This document shows, piece by piece, positions 1-11,966 of a stretch of DNA of 64,000 nucleotides. Under the pieces are notes generated by a model. The model did no database searches, had not been told where the DNA came from, and saw only the letters and a program-made list of their open reading frames with translations. Origin of the DNA: Camellia lanceoleosa. Taxonomy: Eukaryota > Streptophyta > Magnoliopsida > Ericales > Theaceae. The DNA lies in contig JANUSC010000376.1 in the NCBI GenBank assembly GCA_025200525.1, positions 1-64,000 of the forward strand. The letters are read 5' to 3'. Every line of letters begins with the position of its first letter. The first letter of the stretch is position 1. The position numbers and the translations under genes were made by a program.

Positions 1-2706
1 GCATTGAGTAAAATAATTTGTTAAAGAAGTCTTTTATTTGTTTTTGGAAAAGCGTTTTGTTTTCAATTTTACTCCAGCAATTTATCATTTGAATTTTTTC
101 TATATATTTCAAATTTACATTTAAGTGTTTAATTATTATTTTGTCCTGCTATATTCAAAAATCTTGACTCTCTATTTAATTTTTTCCCTTATCTTTGCAA
201 ATCTTTTATCTTGTCTGATTTTATTATCGGTTGAATTTTAATTTCTTATCAATTCAAATATCTATCAAAAATTTCTTATCTTTTTCAACAAACACGATCT
301 ACAATCTTCAATTTGTTTTCTATCTGATTTCAAATTTATTATACATTGAAATACAATAACCCGGATATCTGTTACAATCTTTTCTTTCTTTCTCTCTTGT
401 TCTTTCTCTCTATCTTGTTGGAATTCTTTCTCAAATATAATCCGATTAGTGTATATATATACTCATTTGTATTTTTTTATTATTATTTCTCTCTTGCTTA
501 ATTTTTTAATTTTTTTTGGGTTCATTTACAACTATACGTTTGCAATTTGTTTCATCATACAACAACAACAAAGATCAACGCCCTTAAAAAAAAAAAAAGG
601 AGGAGAAGTGGATCTTTAACAACTTGAAGAAGAAAAAAAGCATCCATAGGAGGTTGGATCAATAGAGTCTTCTCCTCCGATGGTCCTCTGTGAGGCATTG
701 AGTAAAAATAATTTGGTAGAAAAAGTCTTTTATTTGTTTTTGAAAAAGCGTTTTGTTTTTCAATTTTACTCCATAATTTATCCATTGAATTTTTTTTCTA
801 TATGTTCAAATTTACATTTAAGTGTTTAATTATTATTTTTTGTCCATATATTCAAAAATCTTGACTATCTGTTTTAATTTTTTTCCCTATCGTACAAATC
901 TTTGTCTAGATTTTATTATCAATTTAATTTTAATCTCTTATACATTCAACAAACCATTAACAATCTTCAATTTATTTCTACTCTGTACAATTTTATTATC
1001 TGTTGAAATACATCAAACCCGGAGATCTGTTGCAATCTTTCTTCTTTTCTCTCTCTCTTGTTCTTTCTCTCTATCATTTGGAATTCTTTCTCAAATATAA
1101 TCCGGTTATATATATATATGTCACATTCTATTTTTATTATTATTTCTACTCCTTAATTTTTAATTTTTTGGTTCATTTAAACTATCTAGCTTGCAATTTG
1201 TTTCATCATACAACAACAACAAAGATCAAAAACTTAAAAAATAAAAGGAGGAGAAAGTGGATATGTGCATGAAGAAAAAACAGATCCTGGGGAGGCTGGA
1301 TCCAATGGAGTCTTCTCACTCCAGATGGTCCCTCAATAGGCATTGAGAGTAAATAATTTGTTGTGAAATCTTTTTATTTGTTTTGAAAGTTGTTTTGTTT
1401 TCAATTTTACTCCTTAATTTATGCCCATTCGATTTTTTTTCTATATGTTCCAAATTTACATTTAAGTGTTTAATTATAATTTTTTTTGTCTATATGGTCA
1501 AAATCTTATTCTCTATTCAATTTTTTTCCCTATACGTGCAAATTTTGTCTAGATTTTATTATCGATTCCATTTTAATCTCTTATCTGTTCAAATATCTAT
1601 CCAAAATTTCTTATCAGATTGAACAAACCCGATCCACAATCTTAAATTTATTTCTATACTGTTCAATTTTATTATCTGTTGAAATACATTAAAACGCGGA
1701 ATCTGCATTGCAATTTTCTTTCTCTCTCTCTTGTTCTTTCTCTCTACCTCTGTTGAAATTCTTTCTCAAATATAATCACAGCCCTTCGTATATATATATA
1801 TATCACATTCTATTTTTTTATTTTTTATTTTCTACTCTGCTTAATTTTTAATTTTTGGGTTCATTACAACTATACATTTGCAATTTGTTTCATCATACAA
1901 CAACAACAAGATCAACAACTCAAAAAAAAAAAAGGAGAAAATTGCATCTATTGTGAAAAAAAAGCATCCATAAGGAGAATTTGGATCAATGGAGTCTTCT
2001 CCTCCGATGGTCCTCTTGATTGAAAAAATAATTTGGTGAGAAGTCTTTTTTTTGTTATGAAAAGCGTTTTGTTTTTCAATTTTACTCCTTAATTTATCTC
2101 TTGAATCTTTTTTCTATATGTTCAAGTTTACATTTAAGTGTTTAATTATTATTTTTTTGTCGGTATATTCAAAAATCTTGACTCTACATTCAATTTTTCC
2201 CTATCTTGTAAATTTTTGTCTAGATTTTATTATATTTAGTTCATTTTAATCACTTATACATTCAAATATCCATCCAAAATTTCTTATCTATTCAACAGAC
2301 CGATCACAATCTTCAATTTATTTCTACTCATTCAATTTTATTATACATTGAAATACACCAAACTTCGGATCTGTTGCAATCTTTCTTTCTCTCTCTCTTG
2401 TTCTTTCTCTCTATATGTTGAAATTCTTTCTCAAATATAATCCGGTATATATATATATCCGTTCTATTTTTATTATTATTTCTATACTGCTTAATTTTTA
2501 TTTTTTTTGGTTCATTTAGAACTATCTGTTGCAATTTGTTTCATCATACAACAACAACAAGATCAACAACTTAAAAAAAAAAGGTGGAAAGTGGATACGT
2601 GTGTTTGAAGAAAAAAAAACTATCCATAAGAAATTTGGATCAATGGAGTCTTCTCCTCAAATGGTCCTCTACAGGCATTGAGTAAAATAATTTGTTGAAG
2701 TTTTTA
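1..2706 (+). repeat. AT-rich satellite, block I (unit about 0.65 kb)
   Basis: Tandem units begin with GCATTGAGTAAAATAATTT near 1, 695, 1340, 2018 and 2675, so spacing is about 645-680 bp. Each unit has, in order, a T-rich stretch with repeated ATCTGTTCAA-like words, a CT-rich run, a TATATATA run, a CAACAACAACAAAGATCAACAACTT block, an A-tract, and a conserved GGATCAATGGAGTCTTCTCC block. This block is the most diverged of the four, and most differences fall on CTG/CAG words. It stops early in a unit at about 2706, where viral sequence begins. No function can be assigned. The short F/L/I-rich reading frames in it come from base composition. Confidence 0.95.
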
Positions 2707-2726
2707 ACATGTATCAAGCACCATGG

Positions 2727-2738
2727 TTGATATCGAGC
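2727..2738 (+). other. Pararetrovirus primer-binding site (initiator tRNA-Met type)
   Basis: TTGATATCGAGC is a slightly distorted form of the plant initiator-Met site TGGTATCAGAGC. In Caulimoviridae this site starts minus-strand DNA synthesis and by convention marks nucleotide 1. It lies about 20 bp inside the left end of the insert, and this places the integration end. E1 shows the same distortion at 6665-6676. Confidence 0.8.
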
Positions 2739-2843
2739 CATGTTTACTCTTCATTATAGTTTGTTTTATTTAATTTTTAATTATCCATTTATGGTCACCA
2801 TACATCCTTATAGGTACTATCTACACAATCTGATGGCAATACC

Positions 2844-3932
2844 ATGGCCCGTCTGAAGCATTTACATCGAAGCGGAGAAATGGTAGCATATCAAGATGTC
2901 AAGGAGGCACTTGATAAATGGACAATTCGAAGGTAAAACCGATACCATCTATAAGATAGGTATGTTAGATTTTCAATGAAAAAATTATCAAAACTTTTGA
3001 GCATCTTTGTTTACGTCGAGAATGATGATACACTCTGTATCTCTTACGACTCGAGTTATATCCTTTTTGGATAAATATAAGTATGTCCATATTGGACTCG
3101 TCGGATAACCTTTAAACCATTGGCCTTCCTAGGTCAAAATACGACCTCTGATTTACACTAAGGGATGGTAGGTGTACTAATTAGCGAGCTTAGCTCATAG
3201 AACAATAGAAACGATCTTGCCCATGGTCCGATATTTTGACATTTATCCAAATTTAAGTGTTGCAATTTCGAGATCAAAATTTATCAAGTCTTAGAACTTA
3301 GAGTCTTATCTCATGGTTATGGTATCTTCAGGGTTACCACCATTTGCGGTAATTTAAAATTTATTTAAAGTCTTAACAACTTTAAATCCATATATTAGAA
3401 AGACCCGGTAATAAAGGCCACCTTGTGCTAATAGATACAAACCTTTATAGTAGTCAAGTGAAACATTTCCCAAAATGATTGAATGGAAAAAAATTGAAGT
3501 TTCGGAAAGATGGCAAATTACTAATCTTTGTTCGACCAAACCAATTGTCCAACATAATTTGGATGAAGTCATTGATGAAGGAGGTAATGTTTACCTTAGA
3601 TTCTAGAGACCACAAACTGACTCTCAAGAAGCATGTCTTACCTAGTATTGAACTGGTCCTTCTTTTAGAGAACCTTATAGGGTAGATTTCCTAAGTCATC
3701 CGGACATTCTCTGATTGGAACCTCTAAGTCGGTTATACCACCATCTAGGCCTCTGGTAACCTGACCAAATTTGAGATCTATGGATCCTAAAATTCAAGGA
3801 TTACAATTTTCTAGAAATAGGATCCCACATGGGGTGTATGAACCTAGAGAATCATTAACAAGGACCATATAGTCCTCTTGCCCGGTGACATGAATTTTGA
3901 AGTTTAATGAATTTTAGTTGAGCGGTGAAAAT
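2844..3932 (+). pseudogene. Pararetroviral ORF1 5' part: movement-protein region (broken)
   Basis: The frame opens at an ATG in a good context (ACCATGG, 2842-2848) about 105 bp after the primer site and reads about 40 codons before the first break. Further pieces in shifted frames (about 2950-3700) carry the 30K-type movement-protein layout of plant pararetroviruses: a YKYVHIGLV stretch near 3078-3105, then segments like YPNLSVAI and, later, PKMIEW and ERWQITNL (3473-3530). The protein would act at plasmodesmata. The frame is cut at about 3932 by an E3 LTR and the virus resumes at 16746. A second copy of the 3157-3932 part lies at 9676-10463. Assignment is by recognition of the fold's sequence pattern, without a search. 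Confidence 0.72.
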
Positions 3933-4467
3933 AAAAGCATCACGACGAACCGCCCCTATGGGTTAAGGGCGTAACCGACGATAATCTGAGATTACTTACG
4001 GCCTCAACCAAAATAGACATAACTCCAACTGAGTAAAGGGGCCAAAGCGGAAGCAATAATCAAAAACTTTGTCCATAGAGCCGTGCTTATATGCACGTCA
4101 AAACAAACCATACTCATATATGTTAATAACCCACAACAAAACCACAGTACCACAAAATTCTTTATAGGCGAGGATCATCCAACTAAGTCAACCCATGGAC
4201 TATCTACAAATATACATAAAGTCCTTGCCAACAAGACAAAGTGTAAATACATAACAAAATGGCAGAGATGGGTCTCGTCACGTGAGACACGCAGTGACTC
4301 CTCAAAACTCATGTTGTTCTGGAAAACTTCACTTGGGGCTAGAGTTTGTGCATCTCTTGGCTCACCTATAAACACATGAATGGCGTGGCTGATAGATGAA
4401 TAATATCAAATCTGAAATTTACATAACATTGTAGAACAACATATTCCAAACAGCCTTAGGCCCACTT
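3933..4467 (-). repeat. E3-family LTR fragment, copy A
   Basis: This matches the left end of LTR copies B (10464 onward) and C (14814 onward), starting at TCACGACGAACC and ending at CCCACTT, where E1 is inserted. It carries the same CAACAAAACCACAGTACCACAAAATTC and TTGCCAACAAGACAAAG blocks. Copy B runs through the E1 insertion point without interruption (10987/10988), so the target site is known exactly. Only about 535 bp of the LTR remain here. Confidence 0.85.
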
Positions 4468-6662
4468 TGTAGTGACCCTCACCTTACTCTTGGCATACTT
4501 GCATGCATTCTTCTTTTGGTGTAATCTTGCCTTGCGAGGTTGTAATCTGTTATCTTGTTTTTGCTTTGCTTTGTCTATTTGATACTTGCTTGAATTAGCA
4601 CCTTGCCTAGAAGTATATAAAGTCGATTTAGCATAGGTTACTTTTGAGCCTTTGCATAAGAGCAGTTTTGGAACTTTGCTTGACCTCCACCTTTAACGGC
4701 GTGTTTGAGATGTCACCCTTAAGCCCGAAGTGTTTAGGGCCGTGGCGAAGATGTTTTGTGTTGAGTGATCTTTGTCCTTGGGCAGGTATAGCCCTAAGTA
4801 GAGATGTAGCACACCAGGCCAAGGTGTGTACAGCTTAGTCAAGTCTTGCAATCCTCATTAGGAAGTCCTTGTTGACACGTTGCGAAGTCTTGTTATTAGC
4901 AGATGTCATTACTCACGAGTCCTTGCCGCGTAGCTTGTTGAACAGCTTTGTCGAGACTTGTCTTATCCATCGATCCACTTTTGAGTTAAACCAACCCGGT
5001 GGCGCCACGTGTCCGAGAAGGATAAAGCAATTTGGTAGACTTAGAACCAAATCATTATTGGTCTCAAAGCCTTGTTTTTAGAGAAGCTCTAGGAAGAGTT
5101 CTAGTGAGAGAAGTGGAGTTTCAAGCTTTACCCTTGAGGATCGAGCCGTTGGATTTAAGCTTTAAGGTTAGATTCTTGCCCTACTTTGATTGTTCTTATC
5201 AATCCTTACTTGCATTGCTTGATCGGATCGTCTTGCATGTCATGCATTGATTTAAAGTTGGTTTTAGAAAAAGAAAAATTGGTATTCTTGTGTTCTTAAG
5301 AAAAAGCCTTGTTTGATCCAGAAGTTTGCAACAAAAATCATGTTCTTGTGTTTGTTCTTGCATGGTCTTCTTGAATGGGTACCCAGTCCATGGTTTTAAA
5401 CTCATAGCATGAAATCTTTGGTCTCACAATCATAAGTTATAATCCTTGCATTCACCTCTTCGTGATCTCCATGTTCATATTCTTTATGTTCTTGGTGAGA
5501 AACCCAGTTTTCCGACCTCATTCATCCTTACCAAGTGGCCCTCGGGACCACACCTCGGCGAAGGTGTGGGACCTCGGCCAGGCAGTTGGTGCCCGGCATG
5601 TTTCTCAGGTGGGGAACAATGTTTGTTTTGATTTGACTTAGTTTAGAAGAATGAGAGATCATTTGTATGCATGAGAAACTTGTTTGGAAGTGCATTCAAT
5701 AGATTGCCATGTGTTTGTAGGACTTGGACTGCCTTGGTAGGCTTGTCCGAAAGGACTAAGTGAGTGGTATTTTAATAAAGATATGTTTTAAAGCTTTGAT
5801 GAAACCTTGTTTTTGCCTTGTTTGGAAAGTATTTGTAAACATGAATGATTATCTATTTGCGATAAGTATTATATCTTGTTTTTGATGACATCCTCGGGTG
5901 GTCAAATGCGTGCGAGGGGACTTTAAGCATTGTGGCACCCGATCGTGCGTGCTAGGGGACTATAAGCATTTGTAGCACAAGTCCTTAGTGTTAGGGACTA
6001 TAATGCTTGACACCATTGTTTTGAGATCTCTCTTGTCTTGTCTTGCCTTGCCAGCGGTTTTACGCGTGGGCTTATGTTTGTCAAGATGTCATCTCTTGTA
6101 TTATATTGATGTTAGTAAACATCCCTTGAAGCTTTGAAAGATTTGATAGATGAACTTGATTTGTTCCATGTATTATTTTGTTAAAGACCTCGGATGTCAT
6201 TCATGAAAACCCTTTATTATTTATGCCATTCTTGGTATCCAAGCTCACCCTCTCTATATATATATGTAGGTGATGGCGGTCGTGATGACGCCTAGTTATT
6301 AACAAGCGTGTTTTGCCTATGCATTTTGCCGATGTGTTTTGGACCCATGTTTTGCGGACATCTTGAAGATCATGCTTCTTGGTTATCCCATTGAAATTTG
6401 TATTTGATGGTGAAGCCTTTTGATCAAGATGTAATTTTTGTACCTCATTATTTTGTACTAAAAGCCACTATGAGGCGTTTGTCATTTCATTTAACTACAT
6501 GCTTTGCTCTTATGGATTACTTAGTTTTATTTATTGCTTCGCGTTTGTAAGCCCACATATGTTTACTCGATTTGTGTGTGTTTTTCTTATAAGTGGCCTT
6601 TGGTAACCCCAATTCTTGGCCATCATGGCACCATTCTACTAAAGCGGAATGGGGTCGTGACA
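4468..6662 (+). repeat. 5' LTR of E1
   Basis: The LTR is about 2.2 kb and runs from TGTAGTGACCCTCACC to GGTCGTGACA, with standard TG...CA ends. It is related along its length to the 3' LTR of E2 (52250-54627), including the CTCTCTATATATATATGTAGG stretch near 6250-6268. That stretch is the best TATA-like candidate, though its role is only inferred. No gene lies in it. Confidence 0.88.
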
Positions 6663-6664
6663 GA

Positions 6665-6676
6665 TTGATATCGAGC
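6665..6676 (+). other. E1 primer-binding site (initiator tRNA-Met)
   Basis: TTGATATCGAGC follows the LTR end by two bases and corresponds to TTGGTATCAGAGC. The CACGAGTTCC after it is shared with E2 (47621-47630, CACAAGTTCC). Confidence 0.8.
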
Positions 6677-6869
6677 ACGAGTTCCTCGTACGCTATTCAC
6701 ACACTTTGGGTCCTAAAAGCATAAGATTTCCCTTAGAAAGATGTTAGGATGCATCATGTTGCTTGCTACTTGACAATTGTGTGCATCATCCGGCATGATT
6801 ACTTGTTGCTAGCATATATACTTTGTTGTGCATTTTGTTTTAAAGTCACATTTCGCATACTCATAGCAC

Positions 6870-7900
6870 TATAAGGAGAGGAAGACCACCGGTTAGGCGA
6901 GATCGATCGAGAAGGGCGGGACCGATTAGAAAGACTAGTGGAAGGGTTAACTTCGGGAGTTAAGACAAGTGAGGCGACAAAATATCGATGCTACAACTAC
7001 CGGGCCGAACAAACTAATGGCCGACATCTGATCGCCTCCACTCCTCCGGTACCTCAAGTACCTCCCGCAACTGACCTTGTATGGGGAGGAACCTGACTTT
7101 GATTAAGGAGTTTAAGAAGATGAACGTAGAGATTCCAAGGGGCATCCAGGAGATGGCAAAGCATGGGTTCTAGGAATGGAGAAACTATTTGAGATTTTCG
7201 GCCGCGGATGTCTGAAGGTGGCATTGGCGCATTCACATTAAATAATGGCGCCGAAGATGGTGGATATTGATCAGAAGAGAATCGACCTAACTTGGGCCAA
7301 ATTTTTGGAGTTGTTCTATAACAAGCACTTTCCCATTAGTGTCTGGTCATAAGACCACGGAGTTCGGACTTTGATACAAGGGAACAAAAGCGATGGCCGA
7401 ATCTGACCGTGCCTTCACCGAATTGGCGAGTGCGTGCCTCGTATGATCGATGATGAGTATAGGAAGCTAGGAAGTTTGAAAGTGGATTCGTGGACCGTCT
7501 GAGGATAGAGTTAACATGCACAACATGAGACTTATGCGAGGAGTTTTGGACAAAGCTATTCTTGCGAAGCTAATCTGAACCGATGCTCGAGAATCTGGGG
7601 AGAATCGAGAAAGAGGCGAAATTATGATAATGCCAAGTTAGTTTAACACCAAGAAAGCGAATGTGGGCGACTCAAGCAACTCGAACCGGAAGGTAATACT
7701 AAGCCGGCGTGTGCAAACGTGGGAGGCCGCATTTTGAGTTCTTGGTTAGGCGTCGGTAACTTGTTTTGAATGTGGAGAAATGGGTCACCGTGTGAAAAGT
7801 CGAAGTCAAGGATCGATGATGGTAAGAAAAGTGGGAGCACCTCGGGCTCGTAGCAGCTCTTGTCGGAAGGACCTGACGGCGGAGGCGAGTTTTTGCGTTA
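6870..7900 (+). pseudogene. E1 gag (broken)
   Basis: This aligns by eye with the E2 gag over its length. The start codon position reads ATAAGGAGAGGAAGACC where E2 has ATGAGGAAAGGAAGACC. A zinc-knuckle segment CFECGEMGHRV is visible at about 7761-7793, but its last cysteine is out of frame. Gag would form the retrotransposon particle and bind its RNA. Numerous one- to three-base losses break the frame, several at words that are CAG or CTG in E2. Confidence 0.75.
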
Positions 7901-8300
7901 GTGCAGGAGACACCAGAATGTTGAAGCGATGAGTGTCGGTATACTCAATCTGCTCTCAAAGGCGCATACATATTGATTGATTCGGGCTCTACACATTCAT
8001 TACGTATCTACTAAATTTGCCGAAATTGAATAGACAACAAGAACCTCTTGATTATGTGTTACATGTATCTGCTCCATCTGGGAGAACTATGATTGTTGCA
8101 TCTATCTATAGGGGAGTGTGTTATTGTGATTGAAGGTGTAGAATTGTCGATTTGATCTTAGTTAAACATGACTCACTTGACGTCATATTAGGAATGGATT
8201 GGTTAGTGAAGAATCATGCATCTATTAATTGTGTTTGAAGGTGTCACATTGAAACCCCCAGACCAAGCGAGGTTATTTTCGGGTAAAGGGGTAGTGTCCC
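7901..8300 (+). pseudogene. E1 aspartic protease (broken)
   Basis: The active-site segment LIDSGSTHS is at about 7970-8000, followed by pieces of the flap region and DVILGMDWLV (8180-8207). DSG is the catalytic triad expected for Ty3/gypsy proteases. In E2 the Trp of GMDW is a stop, while here it is intact. Frameshifts separate the blocks. Confidence 0.75.
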
Positions 8301-8399
8301 CACCTTGATTTACGTCCATTAAGGCTGTAAGCTAATTGAAAGGGTGCCATGGCTACTTGTGTAGTATATTGATCGAGAATAGAAATGTTGATTTGGCAG

Positions 8400-9634
8400 A
8401 GCATCGGTTGTTAGTGAGTTCTAGGCGTTTTTAGAATGATTTGCTGACCACTTGGTTGATAGAAATAGAGTTTCTTGTGGACATTATTAATAGGGAACAG
8501 TAGATCTCCAAGACACCCTATAGGATGGCCCGGCCGAACAGGAACTAAAAGTGCAACTAGAATTATTAGATAAAAAAGGTTTTGTTAGTAGAGCACTTCA
8601 CCATGGGGAGCACCGGTCTTGTTTGTTAAGAAAAGGATGGTACACTCAGCCTTGCATTGACTCTGAGAACTTAACAAGGTAACCATTAAGAACAAGTATC
8701 CGTTGCCTAGGATTGATGATTTGCTAGATCAACTACAAGGAGCAAGAGTCTTTTCCAAGATTGACCTTAGGTAGGGCTACCACCAGTTAAAGGTTAAAAG
8801 CGGGGATGTTGAGAAGCGCCTTTCGAACAAGATATAGCCACTCTGAGTTTCTAGTAATGCCATTTGGGTGACTAATCGCGGGGAGCATTCATGGACTTAA
8901 TGAGCGAGTCTTTAAGCCGTACCTAGATGAATTTGTGGTTGTTTTTATTGATGATATATTGATCTACTCCAAAATTACAATCGAGCATGAGAGTCATTTG
9001 AGACTTGCCCTAAAGACCTTGAGGGACGAAGTTATATGCTAAATTGAGTAAGTGTGAGTTTTGGCTCTCCGACATTTCATTTTTGGGGCATGTAATTAAT
9101 GAAGGGTATCTCTGTTGATCGGCAAGATTGAAGCAGTAGTAAATTGGTAAGCCGACCAATGTGTCAGGGTTACGTAGTTTCTGGGTTTGGCGGGGTTATT
9201 ACGAAAGTTTGTGAAGGACTTCTCAAGGATTGCGATTGCCATTGACCTGATTAACTTTCGAGAAGGAGTGACATATGAATGGACCAAAAGGAGAGAATCG
9301 GCCTTTCGGGGAGTTGAAGGCGAGGTTGAATTCTGACACCGATTCTTGTCTTCTTAGTCGGAGTAATGAAAATTTGAGTTATAGTGATGCTTCACATAAG
9401 GGTTTGGGTTGTGTACTAATGCAAGGAGGTAAGGTCATAGCATATGCATCTCGTCGATTAAAACCTCACGAGAAGAATTATCCTACCATGATTTGGAGCT
9501 ACTTGGTAGTGGTGTTTGCTTTGAAGATTTGGCGTCATTACTTGTATGGAGCTTCTTGCCAAGTTTTCACGGATCATAAGAGTTTGAAGTACTTATTTAC
9601 TCAGAAGGAACTAAATTTGAGGCAGAGAAGATGG
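8400..9634 (+). pseudogene. E1 reverse transcriptase - RNase H (truncated)
   Basis: Reverse-transcriptase blocks are seen in order: the TPYRMA-like region near 8515, the [12 protein letters not shown] region (8700-8733) and [10 protein letters not shown] (8941-8970), whose FIDD is the catalytic metal-binding motif. RNase H follows with [20 protein letters not shown] (9380-9440) and [11 protein letters not shown] (9571-9603). The sequence ends at LNLRQRRW and changes at once to viral sequence through a GATGG microhomology. Connection and integrase domains are missing. Confidence 0.85.
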
Positions 9635-10463
9635 TAGGTGTACTAATTGGCGTACTAATTGGCCAGCATACAGTGTACACTAAGGGATGGTAGGTGTACT
9701 AATTGGCGAGCTTCGCTCATGGGAGCAATAGAAACCAGTCTTGCCCATGGTCCAGTATATTTTGACATTTATCCAAATTTAAGTGTTGCAATTTCAGATC
9801 AAAATTTATCCAAAGTCTTAGAACTTAGAGTCTTATCTCATGGTTATGAGTATCTTCTAGTTACCACCATTTGCGGTAATTTCGAATTTATTTAAAAGTC
9901 TTAACAACTTTAAATCCATATATTAGAAAGACCAGTAATAAAGGCCACACTGTGCTAATAGATACAAACCTTTATAGTAGTCAAGTGGCTGTTCCCAAAA
10001 TGATTGAATGGGAAAAAAATTAAGTTTCCAGAAAGATGGCAAATTACTAATCTTTGTTCGGCCAAACCAATTGTCCAACATAATTTGGATGAAGTCATTG
10101 GCGAAGGAGGTAATGTTTACCTTAGATTCTAGAGGCCACAAAGGCGGCTCTCGAAGCATGTCTTACTAGTATTAGACACGGTCCTTCTTTTAGAGAACCT
10201 TATAGGGTAGATTTCACAGTCATCCAGACATTCTCTGATTGGAACCTCTAGAGTCGGTTATACCACCATCTAGGCCTCCTAGTAACCACGACCAAATTTG
10301 AGATCCTATGGATCCTAAAATTCAAGGATTACAATTTTCTAGAAATAGGATCCCACATGGGGTGTATGAACCTAGAGAATCGGTAGCAAAGGACCATATA
10401 GTCATCTTGCCCGGTGACATGAATTTTGAAGTTTAATGAATTTTAGTTGAGCGTTGAAAATAA
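9635..10463 (+). pseudogene. Second copy of the pararetroviral movement-protein segment
   Basis: From about 9676 this is nearly the same as 3157-3932, and it leads into LTR copy B at the same virus/LTR join as copy A. The stretch 9635-9675 is scrambled: TAGGTGTACTAATTGGC is followed by a partial repeat of itself. Differences from copy A are mostly at CAG/CTG sites, for example AAACTGACTCTCAAG against AAAGGCGGCTCTCG. The copy gives the cleaner view of the segments YPNLSVAI, YEYLLVTTICGNFEF and ERWQITNLC. It is a duplicated fragment and not a gene of its own. Confidence 0.85.
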
Positions 10464-11044
10464 AAGCATCACGACCGAACCCGCCCTATGGGTTAAGGCG
10501 TAACCGACCGATAATCACGAGATTACCGGCCTCAAACCAAAATAGACATAACTCAACGAGTAAAGGGGCCCAAGCAGGGATAATCAAAAACTTTGTCCAT
10601 AGAGCGTGCTTATATGCACATCAAAACAAACCATACTCATATATATTTAATAACCCACAACAAAACCACGATTACCACAAAATTCTTTATAGGCAGGATC
10701 ATCCAACTAAGTCAACCCATAACAGACTATCTACAAATATACATAAAGTCCTTGCCAACAAGACAAAGTGTAAATACATAACAAAATGGCAAGGATGGGT
10801 CTCGTCGTGAGACACAGTGACTCCTCAAAACTCATGTTGTTCTGAAAACTTCAGAGGCTAGGTTTGTGCATCTCTTGGCTCACCTATAAACACATGAATG
10901 GCGTGGCGATAGCCGATGAATAATATCAAATCTGAAATTTACATAACATTGTAGAACAATATATTCCAAACGACCTTAGGCCCACTTCATGTTCTATTTA
11001 ATGATATAATTAAATACAAATCAAGTATTTGCTCTTCCAAACAT

Positions 11045-11365
11045 TACGGCCCTTGGCGTTCAGATTCCATTCTTGTCAAAACGGCCTTGACCCGTTCGAT
11101 TATGTCAAAAGCGGCCTTGGCCCAATCATTAAATATCAATGGCCTTTGGCCCATTCATTTATGTCAAAATGGCCTTGACCCATCATTCATTCAAAAGCGA
11201 CCTTGCCCACTCATTCATGTCAAAAGCGGCCTTAGGTCCATTTATGTTTATCAAAAGCGACCTTTGGTCCATTCATGTATATAAAACAACCTTTGGTCCA
11301 TTCATGTTTAGCAAAACAACCTTTGGTCCATCCATTAATTCATATCAGACTTACGTCCACAATCC
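11045..11365 (+). repeat. Minisatellite of about 31 bp within LTR copy B
   Basis: About ten units follow the pattern TCAAAACGGCCTTGGCCCATTCATTTATG with drift toward CAACCTTTGGTCCATTCATG at the right end. It is AT-rich with a repeated GGCC core. The open frames that cross it are by-products of the repeat. Confidence 0.8.
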
Positions 11366-11669
11366 CAATTAGCAATTCATGAAGCTTATAAGGGAATAAA
11401 CAATTGGACATTCACAAGCATTCAAATATCGATATTACTCACAGTGATCGGCTTGTGGATTTGCCACAGGCTTGACCTTACACATTTCATGAACACAAGA
11501 GGGTCATTAATAATTCAATCTGTTCCTTAATTCACATATTCCTCTTTAGGCCTTATCCTTATCTCATTAACTCATTTACAATGCTTGACATATGCCTAAG
11601 AGTGCTTACAAGTGAAAGAGAACGGAAAACTGAACTTAGAATGCAAAAACAAAATTTCAGAAAATAGGG

Positions 11670-11835
11670 TCCCCTTTCGGTGTGGACTTACCGCTCGGCG
11701 GACCCTTAAGCTTTCAAAGTCTTTGGTTACCTCAATTTCCGGCTCGAGCTTGAACTTGGCCGCCCAAGCGGACTTCCTTTCTACATGCCTCCCCGCCCGA
11801 GCTTCAACTTCCCCCCCTCGAGCGGGAACCATGTC
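11670..11835 (+). repeat. CTCGAG palindrome cluster in LTR copy B (distorted)
   Basis: This is the counterpart of the cluster at 15494-15715 in copy C. Here most sites read CTCGGCGG, CCCAAGCGG or CCCGAGC, and CCCTCGAGCGGG is the best-preserved one. The difference from copy C is concentrated in the palindromes. Confidence 0.7.
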
Positions 11836-11966
11836 TGCAAAATATGCTGGGAGCATGAATTCCCTTTCATTGCGGTTTCCACCTTTCGGCGGACATAAGT
11901 GCAGGTTTTCCATAATGGTTCCCTGAGTTCATTTTTGACATCTAAAGGCTTTAAGCTCGCACCAAA

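Larger units (their letters stand above)
4468..9634 (+). mobile_element. E1: truncated Ty3/gypsy chromovirus (Tekay/Del-like)
   Basis: The order is 5' LTR (4468-6662), initiator-Met primer site, gag with CCHC finger, protease, reverse transcriptase and RNase H. The element stops abruptly inside RNase H at about 9634, so integrase, chromodomain and 3' LTR are absent. LTR and coding regions match E2 (47138-54627), so they are one family. E1 sits inside LTR copy A of E3, and the left flank CACTT (4463-4467) would be half of a target duplication whose partner is lost. Many small frameshifts make it non-functional as read. Confidence 0.88.
10464..11966 (-). repeat. E3 3' LTR, copy B (truncated)
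   Basis: It matches copy C from TCACGACCGAACC to GCACCAAAGCACCAA and then passes directly into RNase H sequence. Compared with C it has about 540 extra bp (11008-11545), which include a 31-bp minisatellite. C joins TATTTAA directly to CATATTCCTC, so the deletion is in C or the gain is in B. No gene. Confidence 0.85.

Noticed and set aside
1..2706. Non-coding RNA gene or promoter array made of the TATATATA runs
   Set aside because: The TA runs vary freely in length between units and no consistent box arrangement or terminator follows. Only the end block of the unit is worth checking.
2844..2936. Exon of a captured host gene bounded by splice-like TTATAG/G and AAG/GTAAAA
   Set aside because: The primer site just upstream and the movement-protein pattern downstream explain it better as the start of viral ORF1.
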